The notes beneath the pieces are model-generated. The model was not told where the DNA came from, ran no database searches, and saw only the letters and a program-made list of their open reading frames with translations. A DNA stretch of 64,000 nt from Pyrenophora tritici-repentis (lineage: Eukaryota; Ascomycota; Dothideomycetes; Pleosporales; Pleosporaceae): the NCBI RefSeq assembly GCF_003171515.1, contig NC_089390.1, positions 186,001 to 250,000 on the forward strand. Reading direction: 5' to 3'. The position numbers and the translations under genes are program-made. Numbering within the stretch: the stretch's first letter is position 1; every line of letters starts with the position of its first letter. This document shows positions 45,335-56,927 of this stretch, in pieces.

Positions 45335-47005
45335 ATGGCTTCAGCCACAGGCCCAGACAACCCGTTTCGAGACGTTAGCGACTCTCTAGTCGCCCCTGTT
45401 GCGCCTTCACAGTCTCCGCCGCCCTCGCATTCGTCCGAACCTGCTCGGGAGACGACAAGTGTGGCTGACACTCTCAATGTGGGCTCAACCGCGTCGCTGA
45501 CGCTCGGAACCGACTCGCTGGTCGTCCTGGGTATGCAATCTACAAACGCGACGCCAATTGGCCAAGGCTCACCCGTGGTACAGACGAAACCCGCGTAGAC
45601 AACAAGAGCACCTGTTGCAGCCTGTCTCTTGCTGGCAGTAAGCATAAAAAAGACATGTAGGCGCGCCGCCTGCTGACGCGACACAGAGAACAAGTCCACT
45701 CGTTCCATCCCGTTTTATAATATTCTTTGGGCAGAACATGCCGAAGACGGCCATATTGTTATCGAGTATGCGCAGACCATATCCAAGACGAGCGTGCGGC
45801 CTGCTGTTATCAGCTATCCCTTGGACAAGCCGGGTAGTGCGGTGGCGGCAGCTTGGATAGAGAAGCTACTGGACCGCGCATATGGCGCCTCGCAACGCAA
45901 CAAGCGCATCAAGGTGCTCATCAACCCATTTGGAGGCCCAGGCGGCGCGGAGAAGACATACTACAAGCAGATTGCGCCCATCTTTACGTCGGCAAGGTGT
46001 GAGCTGAGCGTGGAAAAGACACAGTACAACGGACATGCTGTGGAGATTGGGCAGAACCTGGATATCGACACGTACGACGTCGTGGCCTGCTGTTCAGGAG
46101 ACGGGGTACCCCACGAAGTCTGGAATGGACTGGGCAAGCGACAAGACGCGGCGCTCGCTCTCTACAAGACAGCCGTCGTACAACTCCCCTGTGGATCTGG
46201 CAACGCTCTGAGTTGGAACTTCAACGGCACAAACGACGCCAGCGCCGCAGCGCTCGCAGTCGTAAAGGGCCTACGCACACCACTGGATCTAGCCTCGATA
46301 ACTCAAGGCAACCAACGCATCCTATCCTTCCTCTCCCAAACCCTCGGCACCATCGCCGAAGCCGACCTCTCCACCGAACACCTCCGCTGGATGGGCAGCC
46401 ACCGCTTCACCTGGGGCATCCTAACCCGCCTCCTGACCAAGAAAACCTACCCCGCCGACATCGCCATCAAAGTCGAACACGCAACCAAACCCTCCATCCG
46501 CGCCTTCTATCGCGCAGAGGCCGCCAAAGCATCCCCCACCACAGACGCCCGCCCCTTACCCCCGCCAACCCAAGGCCTGCCCCCCCTAAAATACGGCACC
46601 ACCAACGACCCCTTGCCCTCCTCGTGGTCCCTCCTAACCCCCCACCCCTCGCTCGGCAACTTCTACGCCGGAAACATAGCCTACATGTCTGCAAACGCAA
46701 ACTTTTTTCCCGCCTCTCTCCCCGCAGACGGCTGTCTCGATCTCGTTCGCATCCGTGGCGATATCCCGCGGCTCCGCGCGCTCAAGGCTTTTCAGGCCGT
46801 CGAAGACGGCACTATTTTTGACATGGACGACGTGGACTATCAGAAGATTAGCGCGTATCGCATTTTGCCTAAACAGCAGCATGGCGGTGATATTAGTGTA
46901 GATGGGGAGAGGGTCCCGTTTGAGGGCTTTCAGGTCGAGGTCCATCGGGGGTTGGGGACGACGTTGAGTAAGAGTGGGCATTTGTGTGAGGCGAGGGGGG
47001 TGTAG
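45335..47005 (+). CDS. sphingoid long-chain base (sphingosine) kinase
   Basis: Three exons (45335-45530, 45584-45637, 45687-47005, introns 53 and 49 bp) give 522 residues. The enzyme phosphorylates sphingoid bases to long-chain base phosphates (yeast Lcb4/Lcb5 type). The N-terminal 60 residues are Ser/Pro/Thr-rich, and a Cys-Cys pair (STCCSLSL) encoded by the tiny second exon could be a palmitoylation site, as in membrane-bound relatives. The diacylglycerol-kinase-like catalytic domain shows KVLINPFGGPGGA, YDVVACCSGDGVPHEVWNGL and QLPCGSGNALSWN. The C-terminal lobe has TWGILTRL, GNFYAGNIAYMS and the PADGCLDLVRIRG strand, ending with ISVDGERVPFEGFQVEVH. Third codon positions are C-rich across 46.3-46.7 kb. 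The family is certain; Lcb4 versus Lcb5 cannot be resolved. Confidence 0.95.
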
Positions 47006-47446
47006 ATGTGTGTGGATTGGGTTCTTTTGAGGTGGATTTTGGATTAGGGGTTGCATGGTTAATTGGTGGGAGAGTGGGAGGGTTTATTGTGTTAGACTCT
47101 CATTATGGCAGGAAGCTGGAAGACGCGACCGTTTTTTTCCCTTCTATTCTCTATTCTTTTTTTTATCGGTTCAATATACCATACTGTTCCTATCATCAAC
47201 GTGTATCCATTCAATCATCTATTCAGGAACAAATAGACTTTTGCATTATTGATTTTTGGTATAACTTGTCCTGTCTACCTACCTATGAACCTATGAACCT
47301 ACTCTACCTCGACCTCGACCTCTCTAACCAACCTACCTTCCCTTGTTCACAAAAAAACACTAAGCCTACTCACTCACTCTGCCCTATCCTCACAAACATT
47401 CCCCCCAAGCGCAAAAGAAGCGATGTCGTCAAAAACGCAAAACAGC
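47006..47446. other. intergenic region between sphingoid kinase and tRNA gene
   Basis: About 440 bp of pyrimidine-rich 3' flank. Small open frames here have no motif. Confidence 0.45.
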
Positions 47447-47452
47447 AAAAAA
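47447..47452 (-). terminator. RNA polymerase III terminator of tRNA-iMet
   Basis: A T6 run on the minus strand 15 bases past the mature 3' end of the tRNA, followed by further T runs. Confidence 0.85.
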
Positions 47453-47467
47453 GAAGTCATTCAAAGC

Positions 47468-47539
47468 TAGCTGCTCTCGGTTTCGATCCGAGGTCCTCCG
47501 GGTTATGAGCCCGGCGCGCTTCCGCTGCGCCAAGCAGCT
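47468..47539 (-). tRNA. initiator tRNA-Met (CAT), intronless
   Basis: 72 bases fold as a perfect cloverleaf. The acceptor is AGCTGCT/AGCAGCT with A1:U72 and discriminator A73. The D arm is GCGC/GCGC, the anticodon stem CCGGG/CCCGG carries the CTCATAA loop, and the T stem is CTCGG/CCGAG. The T loop ATCGAAA (A54 and A60 instead of T and pyrimidine), the A1:U72 pair and three consecutive G:C pairs in the anticodon stem are the hallmarks of the eukaryotic initiator, not the elongator. The internal A box (TGGCGCAGCGG) and B box (GGATCGAAACC) are present. Confidence 0.98.
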
Positions 47540-47992
47540 TGTTTGTTTGAATGATTTGTTTGATGGAATAATGCTCAATTAACGCAAATATATACAGCAG
47601 TTGGCAAGAGAGAGTGAAGACGGAAAATTGTGGAGGGGTAATGTGGGGTGGGAGTTTAGCGAGGAGATATTTTGTGTGTTATGTGCGTGGTACGGATGCG
47701 CATCGGATGTTATGGTGCTTACGTTACAGTCTAGGGCTCTTAGAACACAATAGATTTGATAAATTTCAGCCCTACTACTAGAAAACATCACAACGCTACT
47801 ATAAGAGAAGAAAGAATTGTCTTGCTAAAGTCGCTAAACATGATCGCTCTTCATAATCGCAAACATACAACATAGCTAATATGAGAAAGAAAAAATCTAA
47901 ATAAGCCACCACACAACAACATTCCCACTCCAACTCCATCTCCATTCCCCGCCTCCCCCCAAAAAACAAGCCCCGTTGTTCTCACCATTACC
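47540..47992. other. intergenic region between tRNA gene and VSB1-like gene
   Basis: About 450 bp of AT-rich DNA holding the 5' flank of the tRNA and the 3' UTR of the transporter. Confidence 0.5.
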
Positions 47993-50900
47993 CTACGACG
48001 CAGTAACAAGCACATAACTCGTAATCGCATCCATCCTCTCCTTTGTCAACTTGAGCCCCACCTTGAGCATCTCAGTCGCCACCTCCTTCTCCTTGCGCTC
48101 GAGCTCATTATACCGCTCGCGTGTGAGCAGCCAAGCGACCGAGTCATTCTCCGCCGCTACGGTACCCGTACGATCAGTTTCGGAGAAAAAGGGTAACTCA
48201 CCACAGGTAGTTCCCGGAAGAATGACTTCAAAAAAGTTTCCTTGGTCGAGTTCGTATTCGGTGCGTAGACGACCCTTTTCGAGAATGTAGAAGCCGTCGG
48301 GGTCGTCGCCGCGCGAATACAGCACGGTGCCGGCGGGGTATTCTTTGCGTTCAAAGTATGGGGCCACGGCTTGCCAGAAGTCTTCGTTTTTGGTGGATAC
48401 GTCTTCGAATGTTTGGAGGATGATTTTGAGGGGTTGGGCGAAGTTGCGCCAGCGCGAGGGGGGTTGGTTAGTGCTGTGGGATGCCGTGTCGGGGATCGAG
48501 AGGGAGTCGTCGCCGTTTTCACGCATGGTGGAGCGCGCGGCGATGAGTCGAGCACCGCGCCGTGGGGAGGAGAAGACGGGGTTGAGAGAGCTGGCGCCGA
48601 AGGATGTGGGTGAGCCGCCTGTAGCAATGGGTTCGTTGGAAGAAATGTTCTTGGCCCCTGAGATACTCATGGGCGGAGTTGTCTGTTGCTTGGACGAATG
48701 TCTGTTGCAGTGTCGGTGGAATATCTCTAGCAGCTCATTCTCACACGATTCGAGTGCCGTGTTGAGGTCTTCGAAGATCTGGGGCGGTGGGCATTCGCCG
48801 TCGCTGTCGTCATCTAGCAGTCCTACGTTCTGGAGAGCACGACCGACTGGATCGGCGAACGAGATGCCGGAAATGATCATCTTGACGTTCTTTGTGTTCA
48901 GGATACGGTTGATACGCTGGAAGCCTTCCGAGCTGGAAAAGTCGACATCTGTAACGTGTGTAAAGTCAACGATGATGAAACTGATTGGATTTCTTTCGAA
49001 GTTGTCGTCATCAATCAAGGAGCGCATATACTCCTCAACCGACACAATTGTTCCAAAGAACAAGAATCCACCAAGTTTGATGGCACGGATCTGTCCGCGG
49101 ACCTTGTTGAGATAGCGAGAGTCTGCTCGCGGGCGGCGAACCGTGGACTCGGCGATGATGCCGCTGTAGGTGGCGCGAATGGCAGAATGACGGGAGCTCT
49201 GCACTACGTAACTAACGCATGCAAGAATGATACCCACAAAAATTCCGACCACAAAGTCGTGCACTCCCATGATAAGAACAATGACAAGAATAGTCAGGTA
49301 CTCTAGTTTGTGACACTTGCCAAAGGTATCCCAGAGAGCTTCCTTCATAAGATCGATGCCCAGTAGAAAGATGAGTGCGCCTACCAGGCAGATGGGAATG
49401 TAGCCGACCATGGCTGGGCCTGCTACCCATACTGCGGCAGTGGCAAATGCAAGCAGGATACCCGCTGCACGGCTGTTACCACCGTTCTCGACGAACATGA
49501 CGCTGTTTGCGTAGACAAGGTAGTTCTGGATACTACCAAGAAATCCAGACAATGTATTCGAGATACCGTGGGCGATCAATTCGCGGTTGACGTCGAGATT
49601 GTCTTCCCTTACAGCGGCGCCTAGCGCAGGGACATTGATGGGCACGTGGATGATACCAAAGAATGATAGAGCAAACATGGTTGGGATGGTACTAGCCAGT
49701 GCTGCCCCGTCTATGCTGCCAAACTCTGGACGTTGTGAGTATACGTTCAACTCGTAAATAGTGGGTACTTACTGAAGTATGTATAGAATCTGTAAAACTT
49801 GACACCAGCCTCGGGAGTCTCAAAGATCCATCCAGCCTGACGAACAGGCTCCAGATCCTTGTGTAAGATTCCCTTGACGATGAGGTAAAAGGTTGCGAAA
49901 ACAGTAATGAAGAACACGGGCAAAACGAATGGGCTCTTGGACAACCGTCGGAGTACCATGATGGAGATAGCAAGCGCAAGCGGAAGTGTCCACAGATACC
50001 ACGTATCCGCCGAGAAGAGCTTTTGCAGGGTTGCAAGGTCGTAGTTGAGGTTTCCTTCAATGCGAGCGGAGACTTCGATGCCAGTGACAACAAGAAAGAA
50101 GCCCACACCTCCAATGCAGCCGATTAGAATGTGTCGCGGAAAGAAGCTGACCAGGTTGCCAAGCTTAAAGGCGCCCAGAGCGAGGAAGATGAGACCGGTC
50201 AGAATGGAGCTTAGACAGTAGGAGACAATGGTAGTGGCTATGATTGCTTCCGGGGGCTTGCCTTCCATTTGGTTCATGATGGAGTATGCCATCTTGTGGA
50301 AAAAAGGCACAACCTCAATCATCTCGGATCCGACGCCGCCTTTGAATACGGAAAGACCGAGCGAATAGCATAGTTGTGAGACAATGCAGCTCACGAAGAA
50401 GATGGATATGCCGTCCGGGCCAGTGTTGCTAAATATGGGAGCGCCGAGTGGAAAGAGAATGTAGCCATAGGACAGTGCATCGAGGAGGTTCAGAAGCAAA
50501 CCGAGAAAGACGGCCGATGTCATTTGCACACTACTGAGAGCACCGGAGAGAAGAGCATCCTTTGTGTAGTTCTTGGGGTTCGATAGAGATCGGCCCACGT
50601 CAAGGACATGTTCCCGGCCAGCGGTAAGGGTATTCTTCAAGCGGCGTGGAAGGTTCGCTGTGGGTCGTTGCTTCCACGAACTCGTCTTGCCTAACTTTTG
50701 CTTTTGCTGCATATCTGGGCGCGACAGTCTGGTCTGGGGAAGTAGAGGAGTCCGCTCGGTATCCTCAAGCACCAAGTGGGGGATTTGTTTGCTTGACAAC
50801 GACGTCCTCGTATCCCGTGCGCTATTCTCATGCGCCTTTGGACCGAAGAAGCTCGTATCTGCGTGTTGTGGGCCGATGACTGTGTCAGGAGTCTCAGCTT

Positions 50901-51363
50901 CGCTGTCCTCGTCGATTGTGTCAGTCCAGCGGGCAGAGTCCTGCGACATGCGCCCATCCTCGTTATCTGACTGCGTGTCGCCATGGTTCGGTCGGTCCTG
51001 GTAGTCTTCGGCTTCTAGGGCATACGAGGCCAATTGAGAGCTCCTCTCGCGCACGCCCTGGGACGAGTAATGTGGTGTATCTAGGGGGGACTTAGTCGCT
51101 GTAGAGGTGTGGGGATGAGGGTGAGACTGGGTATACGCACCAGCAAAACTGTGAGACGTCTGGTGTGCAAACGACCGGATCGGATTGCGCGTGTAGGACC
51201 CTGATAGCGCGTTGGGTGTTATGCGCCGTGGCTGCGAGTGCCCGCCATTCTCGGCCTGGGCGGCGTCGTTTGCAAAGTCGGCTTCGTTGACATTGTCGCC
51301 GGTGAAGGGAAGTGGCTGCTGTTCCGTGGCACCCGAGTCCCGGGAGAACAGACGTGAAGGCAT
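47993..51363 (-). CDS. SulP-family vacuolar transporter with STAS and cNMP-binding domains (Vsb1-like)
   Basis: Two exons (51363-49773 and 49725-47993, 47 bp intron) give about 1107 residues. Domain order: a disordered N-terminal region of about 240 residues rich in Ser/Thr/Asp, then a SulP membrane domain with about ten to twelve helices (SSVQMTSAVFLGLLLNLLDA, FVSCIVSQLCYSLGL, IPTMFALSFFGIIHVPINVP). Next is a STAS domain (IIVDFTHVTDVDFSSSEGF), a Ser-rich linker, and a C-terminal cyclic-nucleotide-binding fold (YILEKGRLRTEYE, CGELPFFSETDRTGTVAAEN). This architecture matches the yeast YGR125W/Vsb1 group, linked to vacuolar storage of basic amino acids, rather than plasma-membrane sulfate permeases. 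The intron splits the membrane domain between FYTYF and FGSIDGA. Transport substrate is inferred from that family only. Confidence 0.92.
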
Positions 51364-53935
51364 GGCGCCCAATTAGAAATATTAAACTATCAATCTCAAC
51401 TCTGTTCAGCCGAGCATCTCCAGCCAAGCAATGTGGTAGTGACGAAAGCGACAGGGCAGAAGGTATCGCGGTCCAGGTGGGTAACGTGTGACTGCTGCCA
51501 GGAGCTAGGGCAGGGGAAACAAAAGGGCCTCAGGCTGCGGCGACGCGCGACATGTATAGCAGCGGATCGCGGTAACACTCGAGGGTAGGCATGGCGTGTA
51601 GGTAGTGAAAGACCCAGACGCTGGCAGGGGTCTCCAAGCTAAAACGCGCATGGGTGTGGAATTGGGAAAAATTCGCAGAGTATCGTGAATCGAGACCGTT
51701 TAACGGCGCTCGGTACGTCATCGGCCGCTAGCCATGCCAGCAATAGATACCTACCATCCCTCATTTCCTTCACCTGTCCATCAACTCGCCTTTTCCCCGC
51801 TTACAACCAACTTTGCCCGACCAAACACCAAACACTACCGTGTCTCACGACTTGCACCAACTTGCTCATTCATCCACGCGGGCTCGCCATATCACGTCAC
51901 TTAGCTCTAACATGTGAACATCATGGTCAAAAGCCGCACGCGCTTATGCACCTCAGCAAATGCAGTATAATTCCCACGCGTTCATGCATTGCGGAGTCTA
52001 CCGCCGCGGATAACTGCCGACGGTTCCGCTTTCTTGTCCAATTCTTCATCAACACATCCCTCCACACGGGTCAGAGTGGAATCCGGTCGAAATTTCTTCA
52101 TTGTCATTTCTTCATGGCGAAGAAGTCGAGTGGGGAAGAAAGGGAATTGGCCACTTATATGCTATCCACTTGTGCGCCACCGCCTTGTTTAAGCCCCAAC
52201 TGCATACCTCAATGCCGTTTTAGATTCTTCGGAAAGAGGGACAACTCCACAGCTGCCGGACCACGTCAAAGACCCTTTCTCATTTTACCCGTAACCATGG
52301 TGGAGAAGAGGGGGGCCCGCTGAGTCGTGATGGAGACAATTCCGCTGGTGGCGTTTGGTGCGTGGCCTGTCGCACTCGAGTAAGTCAGCTTTGGTGCGCA
52401 GACACGGCGGATGCGGACGAGTGTATCCGTGGTTTGCGTACTGAGCGGGGTAACTTGGTGGAGCTTTGACATACTTGAGTCGCTGCTTGTTTTCTGTGTT
52501 CAACAGTCGTCGGGCGGGAAGATGACAGCTACTAACAAGGTGAGTTCTGGGAACTTACGTATGACGACACTAAAAGAAGGCCTTCCAGAGCTTGCTAAGC
52601 TTTTATAATCACCCTGTGCGAGTACAGTGGATGACAATGCCTACACTTCTATTATTAATCCTGCTGCCATACTTGGGATTGTATAGTTTAGAGGTGTATA
52701 GGAAGCCTCACCGCTGATACTGGCGTACCACCAATGATTGACGTCAACGTCGCGAATATGGTGTTACTCTTGCATGAGCACTAGTATCACGGGACCATCC
52801 CGCTTTTCTTTCGGCTTTGATATCCGAGGAGACGTGGAGGCTTAAACCAAGGGCATCCCCGGTTGGACCAGGCTGTCGGTACAGACTACCCTGGAGAAGG
52901 GATAACATCGCACCACAACACAACGAAATCCATATGAGGACTTGATATGGTCATATCTACTGTGTATCGCCATTGATAATTCTCTCACCAATGACTGATG
53001 TCAATATCACGGCCGTGTCTTTAGTTCTGGTTTATTGGTGGGTCAGTATAGTGACTAGTGTTACTAAAACGAGGATTGATTCGCGGAGGCACAGATATGT
53101 ATATAGTCTGTATATGTGTGTGCGGAAAGATATTGGACATAGGAGAGGGTGGGTTACCTAGTTAGAGGTCAGTTAATTATCACTGGAGATTCGTAGAATA
53201 GGGGTATACACAACATTATTGGACTGAATTTTGTCAATACTAAACGTGATACCACGCTTATACCCTACGTCCTCAGCCGCACATCTACCATCCACCCACT
53301 CCACCTCACAAATAAGAATCATCTATCTTCATCTACACTCCACTGGGTAGGTCTCAATACCACAATTATATACACCCGCAGAACACCTATACCGTATATC
53401 AGATACTAATCTCCACAAAATTACCCAAAATTAGCGCATTTATAGTCCACATCGTTCCAAGGGAACACTACAACATACTCACCAGTTGACCTAACTCTAC
53501 ACATACCAAGGAAAAAACTGACCTTACCCAGGACAATAGCAGTGTTTAATCAGAAATTCATCTAACACGCTGACCTGCGCCCCAAACACCCAGGATAGCA
53601 TTACATCAACCTTAGCGTATGTCTTTCTTTACTACGCCCGTGCTATGCCATACAAGTGCTGTATAATAGATCTCGCGTATAATATGCGAATCATATCTAG
53701 TGGCTTATCAAGTGGAGTAGTAGCGACGGGACGTTTGATATCCCGTATACTACGATGTTTGATCAGATAGTCTGTATGAGTATACTGACGACCCTAATGT
53801 CCCGCTTACTTTTTCCGACAGTTCACAATGAGTAGCAGATAACTAAAAGCGAACAGACTCTCTCATCTACTTACGATAACATCCAATTAATCTCATACCA
53901 CCCCACGCACTCGTAGTAGTACTCTGGCAAACCTC
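51364..53935. other. gene-free region, increasingly AT-rich and repeat-like
   Basis: The first kilobase is the promoter side of the Vsb1-like gene. From about 52.6 kb the sequence turns AT-richer, stop-dense and TA-rich. It contains two short related segments (near 52.73 and 52.99 kb) that differ mostly by C-T/G-A changes. No open frame over 70 codons has a motif. It looks like a decayed transposon zone. Confidence 0.5.
53928..53935 (+). repeat. 8 bp target-site duplication, left copy
   Basis: CAAACCTC, repeated exactly at 54098-54105 on the other side of the MITE-like element. Confidence 0.65.
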
Positions 53936-54097
53936 CACAGTCCGCAACAATCAATTAAGTGGGTCCTAGAAGGTTCAGATTGGATTGATTGATTACCGCT
54001 TTAAGCCTAGTAGTTACCTATAGGAGTTTAAGCCCTACCTAGATAGGTAAGTGGGTCTAGGAGAGTGACCGGATTGAATTGATTGTTGCGGAGTCTA
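53936..54097. mobile_element. MITE-like non-autonomous DNA transposon, hAT-type TSD
   Basis: A 162 bp element ending in inverted repeats: TCCGCAACAATCAATT at 53941-53956 is perfectly inverted as AATTGATTGTTGCGGA at 54077-54092, with a few less perfect outer bases. It is flanked by exact 8 bp direct repeats (CAAACCTC), the duplication length typical of hAT elements. Inside, an AAGTGGGTC(C)TAG motif occurs twice in the same orientation near the two ends. There is no coding capacity. The superfamily is inferred from TSD length only, because the outer termini (CACAG/TAGAC) are not a clean hAT terminus. Confidence 0.75.
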
Positions 54098-54105
54098 CAA
54101 ACCTC
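54098..54105 (+). repeat. 8 bp target-site duplication, right copy
   Basis: CAAACCTC, identical to 53928-53935. Confidence 0.65.
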
Positions 54106-54891
54106 AAAGACACCACATCTCCCTGCCTATCAAAGCGCGAGGACGTGTCAGCCATAACGCCCTAAAAAAGGGGAAAAATCAGACAGCGGGGCCACCTTTA
54201 CCCTGGCCAGACTCCCCGTCGACACAGTCAGGTCTTCAAGATCAAACTACATCCCCCTATATAACGAACCTGGCTCCACATACTCAATGTACGGACCATG
54301 CATCAACGAGCTTGCGGGTGACCAAGAGGATAGGATTAAGATGAAAACAGGCGAAAAGGAAAAGCGGGAATTGCACTGGTCGCTGGATTCAAATACCCCG
54401 CCTGCTTGCCTGTACTAACAAAGCCTTGGGTGTTGGTGTAACCAAGATGATGGTTAGTGTCATACTGTAACATGGCCTGATAGTACCATATTTCCACTCT
54501 CTCCATGCTCCTATAATAATCTCAGTCTCCCAAGTAAAAACGCAAAATAAGCAATCATCATTCACGCCAAAAGAACTCCTGTTACGAGGACTTAATTATC
54601 GTTCTTCGCTTTAAATCCCCCCAAAAAGTCAATTGCTTTCTCAGCATCTATCCGTTTAATATCAAAGTAGATCATCTCGCTTCTTTATCTCCCAAAAACC
54701 AAATATGCTAAGCCCACCTGCTGAGGGTATAATGTTATACTCGTGTTACGCCGTTTTACAAAAGAAGAAAAGAAAAAGAAGAAAAAAAAGGATTTCGTCA
54801 TGACACTAATGAGAAACCCTCGTGTATATGGCAACACCTCAAACACCTCTAGGACATGAGATTAGAACTGGTTGAACTTCTTGGCGGAATG
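54106..54891. other. gene-free AT-rich region, right of the MITE
   Basis: About 790 bp with no supported gene; the right end includes the gluconokinase 3' UTR and an A/G-rich run near 54.76 kb. Confidence 0.5.
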
Positions 54892-55639
54892 CTATTGCGC
54901 CAGGATCTTGTCAACGGCAGCACCAGCCAGGTCCTGGACGTCTTGTATGCTGCCCTTGACTTCGATGATTTCCACATCCTTGAGCTGCTTGCATTCCGTC
55001 TCGTCAGGCTCCTCAAGCGCAGCGAACTGGCTCTCCACCATGGCGTCCTTCATGTAATGTCCTTTCCTGGCGCGCACGCGGGCGAGGAGGGTTTCCTTGT
55101 CGGAGCGGAGGTACACAAAGTGGACATTGGCATTTGGGTCTTCATCGTAGAGTCGGGCGGTTCGGATGACGTCGCGGTACTTCTTCTTGAGTGCACTGCA
55201 AGTGACAACGACACCCTTGGACCCATGCTTCAACTTGGTGAGCGCTTGGTCTCGTAGAAGGATAAGCCAGTCCCATCGGTCCTCGTCATTTAGCGGAATT
55301 CCAGCAGCCATCTTGTCAATGTTCGCTTGTGGGTGGAACTGGAATGCGTTAGTTCATCCATCATGATGATGTGTAATGGTCACTGACCTCATCGCCTTCG
55401 ATGTAGTCGAAGCCATATCGATCCGACAAATGTTGCGCGATAGTACTCTTGCCGCAGCCAGCTGGGCCCGTAACAATAAGAATGTGGTGGTGGTGAGCAA
55501 TAGCCATCTCGGTCGGTGATGATTCGCTAAGAACAACTGCGGATTTTGATGATGGTGAGCCCGTGTTGGAGGCTGGGGGAGTGGGCGGCGAAACATATTG
55601 TATGGGCTTTGGCGGTGATTGCTCCATCGTTTGCATCAT
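54892..55639 (-). CDS. gluconokinase
   Basis: Two exons (55639-55388 and 55338-54892, 49 bp intron) give 232 residues. The enzyme phosphorylates D-gluconate to 6-phosphogluconate for the pentose phosphate pathway. The first 50 residues (Pro/Ser-rich) precede ILIVTGPAGCGKSTIAQHL, the P-loop. Then follow YIEGDEFHPQANIDKM across the intron, AAGIPLNDEDRWDWL, VVTCSALKKKYRD, VHFVYLRSDKETL, ARVRARKGHYMKDAMVESQ and FAALEEP. All are standard signatures of the thermoresistant gluconokinase family. The N-terminal extension is longer than in bacterial enzymes, and the true start could be either of two adjacent ATGs. The gene is divergent from VPS26 with about 1.3 kb between. Confidence 0.95.
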
Positions 55640-56927
55640 GGTGGTACGTGAAGGGATACCAACGAAAGATGGACAAAAGTTCGTAGTACGGATCCTTTTG
55701 TATTACGCCGTCTGTAGAGTTGGGCGGCAAACAAAGACAGAGAGACGTGACGGGTGTGGGCTATCGGGTTGGATTAATATGCGAGATTGAGGCGGAGGAC
55801 TATATATGCGAGCACCCGACGGGTTCTGGGGGCATGGTGCATTTTAAGTCGTGGAGGCGTTTGGAAATTTGTCCCGCAGGGAATGACGGCAAGGGTGGGA
55901 TGCGATGGCAGTTCTCGTTATTTCTGGTAGCCAAGGCACGATGGTACGGAGAAGAGAGGCAAGCAACGAATCGCATGCCGAGCCGGGGGGCCAGGCTTAG
56001 CAACAAGGGCTGACGGGTGCAACAGCCGGGAAGCCGGACCTGGAGAGTTCAACTTCGGCGTTTGAAAGTGGACCTGTCGCGTGTGGGATGACGAGTAGCG
56101 GATCAGTCTCCCCGCATGCTGCACCCCAACCGTCAGGTACTGACGCATGCTGCATGCTTTCTCAGCCATCAGCCACGACGTGCCAGCGCAGGTTTCAGTA
56201 GCCTACGGCAAAGCGACACAGCGTCTACTTCGTCTCATCAGGGACCGACAAACTGCCTTCTTTTTTGTTTTCCATGATGCAAGAAAGTTAGGACTTCACC
56301 GCTTTGACTCGCGGCACACGAAGCTGTTTGATAATGGCGCGTGGGGGTTAGGCGGAGTTCCTGTGGAAGGCTGCGGGCCGGCCAGAGTCGAGGCTGACAA
56401 AATCTCTTTGCGCCGCATTCCACGGCAGATGCAGGCATAATTTGGACAGATGAAGCCACGGCTGGAAGCTGGATGAGGACCCGAAGGTGCACCTGCTCGC
56501 GTGCATCTTCACCGCTCCGGCACCTGCACGTTTGGACTTGGTGTGCCAGTGGCCATCTCTGTGCGCGCGGGAGTAGGGATGTGGGGGGCCATATGACCCG
56601 AGTGAGGACGCAGTGAGACGTGACGTGGATCCATTGAAACAAAAACAAGCATAGGGTGGGGTTTGAAGGGCCAGACGCAGACGTCGGGCTGCGACGTTGC
56701 GTGTTGGTCAAGGGAGGGGGAGGACGAGGGTGGAGCGGGGCAAGTTGGACGCATCATCACGTGACCCACCCAACGCGGACAAGCGCGTCATCGGTACCTG
56801 CCACATCTGGGGCGCAGCTATACACCACGGGTTAACCTCAGTCGAACTCCGCCGCGGCCGACGCGACCATTGACAGCTCAACCATCCGACGACGTGGGTT
56901 CATCGGGAAGCCCCAACGTAGCCGGCC
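55640..56927. promoter_or_regulatory. divergent promoter region of gluconokinase and VPS26
   Basis: About 1.3 kb between two starts. Open frames within it (up to 157 codons) lack motifs. The part near 56.3-56.8 kb is GC-rich. No specific element is claimed. Confidence 0.45.

Noticed and set aside
49344..49700. Plus-strand frames opposite the Vsb1-like gene
   Set aside because: Antisense shadows of a well-supported coding exon.
56238..56711. 157-codon minus-strand open frame in the gluconokinase/VPS26 spacer
   Set aside because: Pro/Arg/Ser-rich without motif; consistent with GC-rich promoter DNA.
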